Positions 8,433 to 16,481 of a DNA stretch of 64,000 nucleotides are shown in pieces. The position numbers and the translations under genes were made by a program. The stretch comes from DASVEE01 sp036380735. GTDB lineage: Bacteria; Acidobacteriota; Thermoanaerobaculia; Gp7-AA8. The notes under the pieces were generated by a model. That model searched no databases, was not told the DNA's origin, and was given only the letters and a program-made list of their open reading frames with translations. The DNA lies in the NCBI GenBank assembly GCA_036380735.1, contig DASVEE010000035.1, positions 1 to 64,000 on the forward strand, given 5' to 3'. How positions within the stretch are numbered: position 1 is the stretch's first letter; each line of letters starts with the position of its first letter.

Positions 8433-8786
8433 CTACGTACTGGTTGGAGTAAAGTGTGGGTTTCCGAAGCCTGGGTGATCGCAAGTCCTCGAGCCATTCG
8501 GGTTAACGGCGATTGTGAATTCTCGTGGTGCGCCCGGAGGAATCCTATCGAGCGGAATCTCCACCTGCTGGTCAGATGACTCAGGCGTCATATTGTAGCC
8601 TTTGGGCTCAACGCCCGGTGCCGTGATCACAACGTCCCAGCCGTTCACACCACCGCCGCTGCGATCACACTTTGCGTTTCGTGCGGTAACAACTGTTTTA
8701 AAGGACCGCGCACCAGCCGGTATGCGATAGGTCACGACGCTCGCTGATTGATCATGTGAGTCAACGAACAATCCTCTCGGAAACAC
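8433..8786 (-). CDS. NPCBM-like domain, probable second half of a split gene
   Basis: This 117-residue frame begins at a GTG (8786) just after an in-frame TAA at 8793-8795 that ends the upstream frame. Removing that stop joins the two into one protein of about 216 residues. The sequence GLFVDSHDQSASVVTYRIPA followed by FKTVVTARNAKCD resembles an NPCBM-type domain (novel putative carbohydrate-binding module), which often contains a 'kGl..h..s...y.lp' pattern. It lacks its own signal peptide, so if exported it depends on the upstream part. No ribosome binding site is visible before the GTG, which favours a broken gene over two genes. Confidence 0.55.
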   Translation of the reverse strand: MFPRGLFVDSHDQSASVVTYRIPAGARSFKTVVTARNAKCDRSGGGVNGWDVVITAPGVEPKGYNMTPESSDQQVEIPLDRIPPGAPREFTIAVNPNGSRTCDHPGFGNPHFTPTST

Positions 8787-8792
8787 CGTACC

Positions 8793-9083
8793 TTATTGAC
8801 TTACAAAGCCGATGTACTTGAGCGTCTGGTATGTGTGCGGCGTCGCTTCAAAATTGGCGGTGAGAGGCGTGTCTTCTTTGATCGGGCCTTGAGCGGCTAG
8901 CCAGTCCCTGACGTAAACAAACGTGAAGGCAAGCGCGGCGGCGGCAAACAGGACTGTTAGTGCCCACGCCGCACGTCCTTTCCCAGATGTGCGTCCATCG
9001 GTGGTGGGCTGCTTCCGGGCGATCCATGCCGCCACGATTGTCGCGAATGCAGCTATGAGGGCAGGAGCGACGCGTTCGAGCAT
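8793..9083 (-). CDS. Two-segment membrane protein, probable first half of a split gene
   Basis: The ATG at 9083 has a GAGG site about 7 bases upstream. The 96-residue product has two hydrophobic segments (APALIAAFATIVAAWIA and AAWALTVLFAAAALAFTFVY) separated by a short charged loop. It ends with YQTLKYIGFVSQ and a TAA stop. The same frame continues at once into the NPCBM-like sequence, so the intact protein was probably a membrane-anchored NPCBM-like protein. Whether the TAA is a mutation, a sequencing error or is read through cannot be told from the sequence. Confidence 0.6.
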   Translation of the reverse strand: MLERVAPALIAAFATIVAAWIARKQPTTDGRTSGKGRAAWALTVLFAAAALAFTFVYVRDWLAAQGPIKEDTPLTANFEATPHTYQTLKYIGFVSQ

Positions 9084-9309
9084 TCAGAACCTCAGCTTCC
9101 ATGCGTGACGGATCGATGCAAGAGATTTGGCAGAGATTGTAGCATTGCGCCGAGCGCCGCTCGCCGAAACAAGTGGCCGCCGGCGATCTGACGTGGGCCT
9201 AAAGGATCGAGGTGACGGAGACGCCCAGCCGCCCGACCGGAAGCATTGAACGTTCAGGTACGCGGAGCCTCATGGAAAGCGTGTCGCCGCGGTGAGCGTT
9301 GTTTCGTCG

Positions 9310-9440
9310 GTCTAACGTCCTTACGCTAAGCTGTGCGGCCAGGGCCCGCGTGCCGAAGCCGCCGTCAGGCTAACGAAAACCGAGCCGGCTCGGCCGGCGG
9401 GTCGAAGCCGGGCCGCACCAGCTTCAGCGTAAAGTTAGCC
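9310..9440 (-). other. attC: attC recombination site 4 (131 bp, short form)
   Basis: R' box GTTAGAC (9316-9310, minus strand) matches GTTRRRY fully, and the right box is GTTAGCC on the plus strand. Arms ACGCTAAGCTGTGCGGCC and GGCCGCACCAGCTTCAGCGT pair with two extra bases on the right. Compared with the other sites, about 65 bp of the centre is missing. Confidence 0.88.
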
Positions 9441-9459
9441 CGCCCCTCCGGCAGTCAAT

Positions 9460-10806
9460 CTACCACCGCACGCGCCACATTCCACCACCCGTGCATGTTC
9501 CGCAATGGTGTAAGGCTTTCCAGTCTTCGTCACCGAGCAGCTTGCGAAGACCTTTTTTGGCCTTTTCAGCTTTGTTCGACGCCTGCCACGCGCTGTGACC
9601 GCAACTCGTTACTTGGACGAACACGTCATGATTCGGCGTGCTCCCGAGTTTCTTATAGAACCGAATCTCACCTGCCATCGGCGGCGATGGCTCCGCGTTG
9701 TCGTCAGCGCCTTCCAAAGCGTCAACGGCGTCACTCCGTTGATCGAGTGCGTACTCCGCCGCCTCCGCACGACTGCTCCAATGCGCGAGCTCGCGCTTCG
9801 TTTCAGCAAGTTCGTTTCTCAACTGTTCGTTGTCGGACAAGAATAGCCGGGCGATCTCCAGCTCTTCGCTATGCGAGGCGTCTCGCGCCTCAAGTTCTCT
9901 CAGCCGCTGGCGAGCGGCGTAGCTCAAAATTGTATCGATCTCCGGTGGAGGCTCGATCGTTAGTGCTGCAACCGCCATCACCATCCGCCGGACCGTTGTT
10001 CGTAACCGCAGTGCGCCGCGGCCGTCCCGGTCGTTAGACAACAGCGTGGATGCGGTCCACAAGCGGCCGTGCGTATAAGCTCCGCTAGTTTCCTCCCTGA
10101 CAGGCCAGTAGAGGCGGATTCCGGCGTTGAAACATGATTGTGCGCGTCCGAGTTTGTTGGTCAGCGCCCATGCGCCGTCCTCATCAACGGTCACCACCGC
10201 CGCGAGAGCTGTGAGGTCCACCGCCAAATCGTTCGCGATGCGAGGCCATACCGCCTGCCCCTCGATTTCCGAAACTACGAGCAAGGGTATGTTGCGATTG
10301 GGTGAGAGAATGAGGTCAGCTAAGGCCGTACCTCCAGTTTCGCCGTTCATTGCTCGCGGCAAAGGGAGCGGCAACTCTCTTCCGCCAAATGTCCAGAGGT
10401 CTGTCACTTCGAAGAGTCGACGCACCACCCATGGACATTTCGGGTCGGTAACCACAGGCGCGATGACAGCTTCAGAGTTCCTCACGGTCAAGCGCACGTA
10501 GATCGAAATCTTCGTGGCGGCCGCCACGACCGTGACCATGGTGAGGAAGGTCTGCCCGGTTCTTGCGGGCTCCTCAAGCCGAATCTGCGTCAACGTCGCT
10601 CCCTCTCCCGAGGAGAGTCGCCTTTCATATGTTCCCGTCGCGCCGGGAGTCAGCGAAGCGAAGGTGCCGGACTCGACGGACGGGTCGGCGACGCCTTTCT
10701 CTCGAAGCCAGCTATCGATCACGTTGAATGACGACGTGCGAATCCCTGTAACCCGTGCAGAATCAGCGTTTTCCGCGACGAGGAGATAGTTCGCGAGCGT
10801 TTGCAT
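9460..10806 (-). CDS. Integron cassette protein, 448 aa, unknown
   Basis: The start MQTLANYLLVAENAD at 10806 is 52 bases from the neighbouring attC. The N-terminal part (about 1-130) looks alpha/beta (TSSFNVIDSWLREKGV, FLTMVTVVAAATKISIYVRL). The middle (about 130-290) is mixed. Residues about 290-370 form a strongly charged helical or coiled-coil stretch (RQRLRELEARDASHSEELEI, NELAETKRELAHWSSRAEAA). The C-terminus has a possible metal site, CGTCTGG, near residue 438. No signal peptide is present. No family is recognised. Position directly between attC sites 4 and 5 identifies it as a cassette gene. Confidence 0.75.
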   Translation of the reverse strand: MQTLANYLLVAENADSARVTGIRTSSFNVIDSWLREKGVADPSVESGTFASLTPGATGTYERRLSSGEGATLTQIRLEEPARTGQTFLTMVTVVAAATKISIYVRLTVRNSEAVIAPVVTDPKCPWVVRRLFEVTDLWTFGGRELPLPLPRAMNGETGGTALADLILSPNRNIPLLVVSEIEGQAVWPRIANDLAVDLTALAAVVTVDEDGAWALTNKLGRAQSCFNAGIRLYWPVREETSGAYTHGRLWTASTLLSNDRDGRGALRLRTTVRRMVMAVAALTIEPPPEIDTILSYAARQRLRELEARDASHSEELEIARLFLSDNEQLRNELAETKRELAHWSSRAEAAEYALDQRSDAVDALEGADDNAEPSPPMAGEIRFYKKLGSTPNHDVFVQVTSCGHSAWQASNKAEKAKKGLRKLLGDEDWKALHHCGTCTGGGMWRVRW

Positions 10807-10850
10807 TGACGGTGAATCTTACAACGACCAACGGCTATGGACTCCGGTCG

Positions 10851-11047
10851 GGCTAACGGATCTCACGCTAAGCTGTGCGGCCGGTCTCGCGTGCCGAAGC
10901 CGGAGCGGCGCGCCGGTTGCCGCCAATGACGTTCGCAGAACCGAGTGGCGAGCTGCAACCGGCGTGACGCCACGCGCTGGCGACGACGCAGGCAGCTCGG
11001 CTGCCGGGCCGAAGCCGGGCCGCACCAGCTTCAGCGTGAAGTTGGGC
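10851..11047 (-). other. attC: attC recombination site 5 (197 bp)
   Basis: The R'' box GCCCAAC (11047-11041, minus strand) is a full match to RYYYAAC; the R' box at 10857-10851 is GTTAGCC. Arms ACGCTAAGCTGTGCGGCC and GGGCCGCACCAGCTTCAGCGT pair with two extra right-arm bases. It closes the first, attI-proximal cassette. Confidence 0.88.
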
Positions 11048-11055
11048 GGCGCGAT

Positions 11056-11937
11056 TCAGGCGTCGAGTTCAGCAAGCAGTTCATTCACACTTGCGAAGAC
11101 GCGGGATGGATAGTCGAGTGCTCCATCGAACTCTCGTAAGCGGCGCGTGGCTTGCTGGACGAGATTGACTTTATTCTTATCAAGCGTTAAAGCGTCGACG
11201 TAGGGCAACATAGCGACGTGGGCGAGGTCCCAGACGTCGTTCACCGTTGGTTTGAACTGCTTATCTCGAGCTAGTTGGTCGAACACCTCTTCGTAGAGCC
11301 GCCAGCCAGGAGCGATGCGGGGATTGCGGCGAAGCAGGTCCGCGAACTGATTGATCGATGAATCGGAGCCCTGCAGACCAGCACGGATGAGCCACCGTGC
11401 GACCGCATCGCGAAACGCCTGCTTAGCTGGACCGCTCTTGATGGCTTGTTGCTCCTGCTCAAGCGCTCGAACTGCCTGTTCGGCCTCGGCTTGGCTCCAG
11501 TGGAAGATCTGAGGCTTTTGCTGCACGAGCAGGTCGATCTGAAAGGACATCTTGCGTTTGCCGATCGTTCGATCGAGATCCATAAGGAAGATCGGGTCGA
11601 AGCCTTCACTCCACAGATCACGGAAGTTTTGAACATATGGTTCGTAGGCGGCTGGGGCCCGACCACTCGACACGTCAATCGCCGCTCGCTTGATCTCTTC
11701 GTCTGGTAGAGATTTCTGCTGGAGGAAGACGTGCGGGATGTCTTCTTCGATTTTGACGAAGCGTCGAGCTACAACGATGGGATTGTTGTCGGCCGGTATC
11801 AGTTCCGAGATCAGGGAGAATGGAATTACGAGCTGGTGACCTCTGCGGACGAACAGTTCGCCCAGCCCGCTCGCGGAGATTGGTCGCGAGTGATTGAAGA
11901 TGTTGAGAAGGTCTCGAGTGTCGATGAAAGCGCGCAT
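11056..11937 (-). CDS. PIN-like domain protein in the attI-proximal cassette
   Basis: The 293-residue protein opens with MRAFIDTRDLLNIFNHSRPI, a strand with an acidic residue as in PIN-fold nucleases, and ends with NDVWDLAHVAMLPYVDALTL, matching the second acidic cluster of PIN domains ('D..h.a.a...d.liT.D'). PIN proteins cut single-stranded or structured RNA with a metal cluster. At about 290 residues it is larger than VapC toxins and has a helical insert (SQAEAEQAVRALEQEQQAIK). No antitoxin gene is adjacent. It is the first cassette after the putative attI, so it would be the most recently acquired. The PIN call rests on these two motifs. Confidence 0.7.
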   Translation of the reverse strand: MRAFIDTRDLLNIFNHSRPISASGLGELFVRRGHQLVIPFSLISELIPADNNPIVVARRFVKIEEDIPHVFLQQKSLPDEEIKRAAIDVSSGRAPAAYEPYVQNFRDLWSEGFDPIFLMDLDRTIGKRKMSFQIDLLVQQKPQIFHWSQAEAEQAVRALEQEQQAIKSGPAKQAFRDAVARWLIRAGLQGSDSSINQFADLLRRNPRIAPGWRLYEEVFDQLARDKQFKPTVNDVWDLAHVAMLPYVDALTLDKNKVNLVQQATRRLREFDGALDYPSRVFASVNELLAELDA

Positions 11938-11976
11938 GACTCACGCACAGCTTACGGGATCTGGAGTTCCACGTCC

Positions 11977-12098
11977 GCCCAACTTGACGTAGACAGCGCA
12001 GCCAGCCGCTGTTGCGCCGTGTATCGCCGCCCGCGTCGCCCGCCGATGCGGAGAAAGACGGCGGGGCAGCGCGGCTGATGCGCTGTTGGTCGCGTGCT
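11977..12098 (-). other. attI: Putative attI site
   Basis: Between the first cassette gene and the integrase stop codon, the minus strand reads AAGTTGGGCGGACG, with a GTTGGGC core at 11983-11977 matching GTTRRRY. Recombination there would place the cassette start about 40 bases before the PIN-like gene. No folded attC-like structure is present here, as expected for attI. The site lies past the 3' end of the integrase gene. Confidence 0.55.
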
Positions 12099-13057
12099 TC
12101 ATGGATCGAGAGGGCTGCGGACGCCGCGGGCGCCGTTGCGCAGGACGTGCGTATAGATCATGGTCGTCGAGACGTCACGGTGACCGAGGAGTTCCTGGAC
12201 GGTGCGGATGTCCTGGCCTCGCTCGAGGAGATGCGTGGCGAAGCTGTGGCGAAACGTGTGGCAGGTGACCCGCTTGTCGACCTCGGATTCGCGTGCAGCC
12301 CGGGTCACGGCGCGCTGCACGACGGTCTCGTGAAGGTGATGGCGTCCTTCGCGGCCCTCACGATCCTTCCAGCGTGATCCGGCGGGGAATACCCATTGCC
12401 ACCTCGGATCGGCCGGTGCGGAGGGGAACTTCTTCGCCAGCGCTTCCGGTAGCCACACGCGGCCCCACCCGCACGCGAGGTCCTCCTGATGGATCGCTTT
12501 CGCGTGCAATACCTGCTCGCGCAACTCGCCTTCGACCGCACGAGGAAGCATCGTCATACGATCGTGCTTCCACTTCGGGTCGCGCACAGTGATCTGCCCG
12601 CGCACGAAGTCGACGTCCTTGATTCTGAGCATCAGCGCTTCCAGCAGTCGCAGACCAGAACCGTACAGGAGCTCGAGCACGAGTTGCGCCGGCGCAGGTA
12701 TCCGGTCAATCACGTCCCGACTTCGTCGATCGTCAGCACCGTCGGGAGGCGCTGCGGCCTCTGCGCACGTACGAGCTCGTCCAGCCACGGCAACGGCGCC
12801 TGCAACACCTCACGGTAGAGGAACAGCAGCGCGCTGAGAGCCTGGTTCTGAGTCGAGGCGCTGACGGCATCGGCAACGGCAAGGTGCGTCAGGAACGCGT
12901 TCGCCTCCGCCGCACCCATCGACGACGGATGTCTCTTGCCGTGGAAGAGGATGTAGCGCCTGATCCACATGACGTACGCTTCTTCGGTCCGGCGACTGTA
13001 ATGATGGACACGAATGGCGTGTCGCACGCGCTCGAGCAATTTCGGCGGTTCAGCCAT
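12099..13057 (-). pseudogene. intI: Integron integrase with a one-base frameshift
   Basis: The N-terminal part (13057 to about 12715) reads MAEPPKLLERVRHAIRVHHY, then FHGKRHPSSMGAAEANAFLT and RAQRPQRLPTVLTIDEV, all characteristic of IntI. The C-terminal part continues in another frame with the catalytic Arg (GSGLRLLEAL), Lys (DPKWKHDR), HxxR (CHTFRHSFATHLL), His (LLGHRDVSTT) and Tyr (MIYTHVL), plus the IntI-specific insert (WLPEALAKKFPSAPADPRWQ). The break falls at about 12,716, where one added base, for example in the GGG run, would restore the frame. Every catalytic residue is otherwise intact, so either the inactivation is recent or it is a sequencing error. The gene ends next to attI, opposite to the usual divergent layout. 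Confidence 0.9.
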
Positions 13058-13506
13058 GCATCCGAGGCTCCCTCGGATCGGCGAAGAACGCAAGAGGCGT
13101 CTTCAAACAAGAGGCCGGCGCCGGCGCGCGGCGTGCCTCGCCGGACGCACTGGCACTGAGCACCAGATCAGCGCACGGGGTTGCCGGGCGACCGGCGCAA
13201 GTGCGAGCTGTGTAGCTGGATATACGGCTCCATCGCGCTTTGTAGCTGGTTATACAGCGCAGTCGTGTATGCAGCTCGGCTGCAGCCTCGGACAGCGACA
13301 CCTCCTCGCTGGGTGTGTACAAAAGCGGCGGCTGGCGCCGCCGCACTCCAAACTACCTCGTGCGGCTCGTTCGTTGGGGGCGGCGTCGCGGTGGCACGTG
13401 CGGACGGGGGTGCCGGCGCACTCTGTGCGCCTCTACCGCTAGGATGATCGACCGCATGACAGGATGAACGTGCGCGGGTCGTCGTGGGCAGAGCTTCCTG
13501 GTACCG
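13058..13506. other. Region upstream of the integrase, with a 15-bp direct repeat
   Basis: No gene is recognised. TGTAGCTGGWTATAC occurs at 13211-13225 and 13241-13255, exactly 30 bp apart, which could place two protein-binding sites on one face of the helix upstream of the integrase gene. The remainder is GC-rich without clear signals. Confidence 0.3.
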
Positions 13507-13764
13507 TTACGTCTCCAGCAGCTCCCGCAGGTCCGTCTTGTCAAAGACGCTCACCAGTTCCACCACCTTGCAGTCGAGAGCGAGCGCGAGACGAAGGATG
13601 GTTGTCAGGCTCGGTACCTTCAGCCCCCGCTCCATGTCGCTGATGTACGCCTTCGTCAGGCCCGCCGTCTCGGCGAGGACGTCCTGCGTGAGCGCGCGTC
13701 GTTGTCGAATCTCGCGCAGCCGCTGCCCGAACACCTCGCCCTCAGCCTGCAGCTGGCGCGTCAT
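13507..13764 (-). CDS. XRE-family HTH transcriptional regulator
   Basis: The 85-residue product, started at MTRQLQAEGEVFGQ (13764), is essentially one Cro/C1-type helix-turn-helix: FGQRLREIRQRRALTQDVLA, then AGLTKAYISDMERGLKVPSL, then TILRLALALDCKVVEL. The length suits a single-domain XRE repressor or antitoxin-type regulator. The open frame continues far upstream, but that part only reads antisense through the neighbouring gene and the minisatellite. The gene is divergent from a second DNA-binding protein gene 72 bp away, so the two probably share a control region. Confidence 0.8.
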   Translation of the reverse strand: MTRQLQAEGEVFGQRLREIRQRRALTQDVLAETAGLTKAYISDMERGLKVPSLTTILRLALALDCKVVELVSVFDKTDLRELLET

Positions 13765-13836
13765 CCGAGCACAAACCTCTTGCAATTCACGCTTAGTGGA
13801 GATAGTCGATAGACCATCAGCAGGAGGAGCGAACCC

Positions 13837-14322
13837 ATGCCCGACCAGGACCTCATCGACCGCATCCGGACCATTTTCCTCCACCAGCGCCCGCACGTCA
13901 CGGTCGCCGAGGCTACGGTACTCCTCGGGTGGTCCCGCGGGGAAATGTCGCGGGCGATTGCGGCGGGGGAAGTGGAGGTCACGTCGTCCTCCGTCGGGAA
14001 GTGGCTCTGGCGCGAGGAGCTGATGGCGAAGGCGCTGGAGCTCTGGTCGCCGGAGACGATCGAGGAGGCGCTCGGGGCTGACGCGGACGGGGTGTTGCCG
14101 GAGGCGGTGCGGCTCATCGATCTGCACGTGCGGCTGCCGCGGCATCAGGTGGCGATGCTCGCCCATTTTGCGGAGCGCGAGCAGACCACGGTCAGCACCG
14201 TCCTGGCTCGGGAGCTGGACGGGGTGGCCAGCGCGCACGCGGACGAGCTTTCGTCGATCGTGGCCGGGTTCGCGGACGCGCTGGCGTGGCCGGAGGCCGA
14301 CGCCGCGCAACTGCCCTGCTGA
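13837..14322 (+). CDS. Probable DNA-binding protein divergent from the XRE gene
   Basis: The 161-residue product has an AGGAGG site about 8 bases before the ATG. Residues about 20-60 (VTVAEATVLLGWSRGEMSRA, IAAGEVEVTSSSVGKWLWRE) look like a MerR/excisionase-type helix-turn-helix. Residues about 95-130 (VRLPRHQVAMLAHFAEREQT, TVSTVLARELDGV) resemble a ribbon-helix-helix. Two DNA-binding elements in one small protein fit an antitoxin or regulator. No partner toxin is seen; the minisatellite begins about 50 bp downstream. Confidence 0.65.
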   Translation: MPDQDLIDRIRTIFLHQRPHVTVAEATVLLGWSRGEMSRAIAAGEVEVTSSSVGKWLWREELMAKALELWSPETIEEALGADADGVLPEAVRLIDLHVRLPRHQVAMLAHFAEREQTTVSTVLARELDGVASAHADELSSIVAGFADALAWPEADAAQLPC

Positions 14323-14370
14323 GAGGTTCGTTTGCTCTCCCCACGAGGGGCCGTGCCGAAGAACACCGAT

Positions 14371-14950
14371 CGAGCGCCCGACCGGGCACCTCGAGCGCCC
14401 GACCGGGCACCTCGAGCGCCCGACCGGGCACCTCGAGCGCCCAACCGGGCACCTCGAGCGCCCGACCGGGCACCTCGAGCGCCCGACTGGGCACCTTGAG
14501 CGCCCGACCGGGCACCTCGAGCGCCCGACCGGGCACCTCGAGCGCCCGATCGGGCACCTGGAGCGCCCGACCGGGCACCTCGAGCGCCGCACCGGGCACC
14601 TCGAGCGCCCGACCGGGCTCGAGCGCCCGACCGGGCACCTCGAGCGCCCCACCGGACCCCTCGAGCGCCCGACTGGACACCTCGAGCGCCCGACCGGGCA
14701 CCTCGAGCGCCCGACCGGGCACCTCGAGCGCGCGACTCGGCACCTCGAGCGCCCGCCCGGGCACCTCGAGCGCCCCACCGGGCACCGCGAGCGCCCGACC
14801 GGGCACCGCGAGCGCCCGACCCGGGCACCTCGAGCGCCCGGCTGGGCACCTCGAGCGCCCGACTGGGCACCTTGAGCGTCCGACCGGGCACCTCGAGCGC
14901 CCGACCGGGCACCTCGAGCGCCCGACCGGACACCTCGCGCGCCCGACCGG
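14371..14950. repeat. 21-bp minisatellite, about 28 units
   Basis: The unit CGAGCGCCCGACCGGGCACCT repeats in tandem with scattered substitutions and two small indels (one unit lacks 6 bases near 14620; one has an extra C near 14820). Because 21 bp is seven codons, the array stays open in several frames on both strands and creates long spurious reading frames. The unit contains CCCGACCGGG, which is nearly self-complementary. Confidence 0.95.
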
Positions 14951-15013
14951 ATCCTCCCGGCGCCGGCTGCGACACTCGCGGCGCCGGACGCGTTCCTGCG
15001 CTAGCATCCGCGC

Positions 15014-16390
15014 ATGAAGCTGGATCCGACTTCCGCTGACTTTCGTGCTGCCGGGCATCAACTCGTCGACTGGATCGCCGATTACCTCGACGACATCGAC
15101 CAGCATCCGGTGCTCTCGCGCGTGCAGCCGGGGGACATCGAGAAAAGCTTTGCCGCAGCGCCGAGTGACGGCGGGCGTTCCTATGGCGCGCTGTTCGAGG
15201 AGTTCCAGCAGAAGATCCTCCCCGGGATCACGCACTGGAACCATCCGGCGTTCTTCGCCTACTTCAGCATCACCGGCTCGCAGGCCGGCATCCTCGGCGA
15301 GCTGCTCTCCGCCGCGCTCAACGCCAACGGGATGCTGTGGAAGACATCGCCGGCGCTGACGGAGCTGGAGACGCTCGCCTTGCGCTGGCTGCGCGATGCG
15401 CTCGGCCTGCCTTCGGACCTCTTCGGCATCATCAACGACACGGCGTCGATCAACTCCTTCCTCGCCCTGGCCGCCGCGCGCGAAGCGACGGGGCTCGGCA
15501 TCCGGCGCAACGGGATGAGCGGGACGCCGCCGATGCGCGTGTACTGCTCCGAGCACGCGCACTCCTCCATCGAGAAGGGCGCGCTCGCGCTGGGTTTCGG
15601 ACAGCAGGGTGTGGTGAAGATCGCCAGCGACGACGCGTTCCGCATGAGGCCCGACGCGCTCGAAGCGGCGATCGCGCACGACCGCGCGAACGGCGCGCTG
15701 CCGGTCTGCGTCGTGGCCACGACCGGCACGACGTCGACCGCCTCGGTCGATCCCGTGCGCGGCATCGGCGAGATCGCGCAGCGCGAGAACCTCTGGCTCC
15801 ATGTCGATGCCGCGTACGCCGGCAGCGCCGCCATCGCGCCCGAGTTTCGCTTCCTCTGGGACGGCATCGAGTACGCCGACTCGATCGTCACGAATCCGCA
15901 CAAGTGGCTCTTCACGCCGATCGACTGCAGCGTCCTCTACACGCGCAAGCCGGACGTTCTGCGCGAAACGTTCTCCCTCGTCCCCGAGTACCTCAAGACG
16001 ACCGACACGGCGGAGATCAACTACATGGATTACGGCCTGCAGCTCGGCCGCCGCTTCCGCGCGCTGAAGCTGTGGATGGTGCTCGAGCACTACGGCCTCG
16101 AACGGCTGCGCAACGTGATCCGCGAACACGTCGCCTTCGCCGCCCGCCTCGCCGCGGAGCTGCAGCAGCGCGACGACATCGAGCTGCTGGCGCCGCAGAT
16201 GTTCAGTGTCGTCGTCTTCCGCAGGAAGGGGAGCGACGAAGAGAACATGGCCCTCCTCGAAAAGATGAACGCCAGCGGCGCGCTGTTCGTGTCGCACACG
16301 AAGCTGAATGGGCGCTACGGGATTCGCGTGGCGATCGGCAACGGCGCCACGGAGTGGCGGCACGTGGCGAAGATTCTGGAACTGATCTAA
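15014..16390 (+). CDS. PLP-dependent aromatic amino acid decarboxylase family protein
   Basis: The 458-residue protein belongs to group II PLP decarboxylases (DDC/TDC type), which remove the carboxyl group of aromatic or related amino acids to give amines. Diagnostic segments are ITHWNHPAFFAYFSITGSQA (about 78-97), LHVDAAYAGSAAIAPEFR (about 261) and NPHKWLFTPIDC, whose lysine, at about residue 297, forms the Schiff base with PLP. Full length matches the family. It converges on recQ. A second member of the family is at 27,071-28,483. The substrate cannot be told from sequence. Confidence 0.9.
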   Translation: MKLDPTSADFRAAGHQLVDWIADYLDDIDQHPVLSRVQPGDIEKSFAAAPSDGGRSYGALFEEFQQKILPGITHWNHPAFFAYFSITGSQAGILGELLSAALNANGMLWKTSPALTELETLALRWLRDALGLPSDLFGIINDTASINSFLALAAAREATGLGIRRNGMSGTPPMRVYCSEHAHSSIEKGALALGFGQQGVVKIASDDAFRMRPDALEAAIAHDRANGALPVCVVATTGTTSTASVDPVRGIGEIAQRENLWLHVDAAYAGSAAIAPEFRFLWDGIEYADSIVTNPHKWLFTPIDCSVLYTRKPDVLRETFSLVPEYLKTTDTAEINYMDYGLQLGRRFRALKLWMVLEHYGLERLRNVIREHVAFAARLAAELQQRDDIELLAPQMFSVVVFRRKGSDEENMALLEKMNASGALFVSHTKLNGRYGIRVAIGNGATEWRHVAKILELI

Positions 16391-16393
16391 GAA

Positions 16394-16481
16394 GGGCTCA
16401 GGGCTCGGGGCCCAGGGCTCAGGAGGCTGCGCTCGCGCGCCATTGCTACCTGAGCGCAGCCCCTGAGCTCTGGGCCCTCTC
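16394..16481. repeat. GGGCTCA 7-mer hairpin array between convergent genes
   Basis: AGGGCTCAGGGCTCGGGGCC on the left is answered by CCTGAGCTCTGGGCCC on the right across a roughly 45-base loop. It fills the space between the stop codons of the decarboxylase and recQ, where it could act as a bidirectional terminator. Related copies are at 18,317 and 58,420. Confidence 0.75.

Larger units (their letters stand above)
4481..13057 (-). mobile_element. Integron: cassette array with same-facing integrase
   Basis: The element has an IntI-type recombinase gene at 12,099-13,057, a putative attI at about 11,977-12,098, and five long attC sites (5,655; 6,838; 8,134; 9,310; 10,851). These separate short genes that nearly all read on the minus strand. 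Each attC lies immediately past the stop codon of its gene, and for the 349-aa gene the stop codon is inside the R'' box. The attCs are similar to each other in length and inner sequence, as in sedentary chromosomal integrons. The integrase points the same way as the cassettes. Visible GC content is lower than in the flanks. The left boundary is uncertain. Confidence 0.85.

Noticed and set aside
13507..14778. 423-residue HTH fusion protein
   Set aside because: Only the last 85 codons encode the XRE fold. The upstream part is antisense to the neighbouring gene and the minisatellite.
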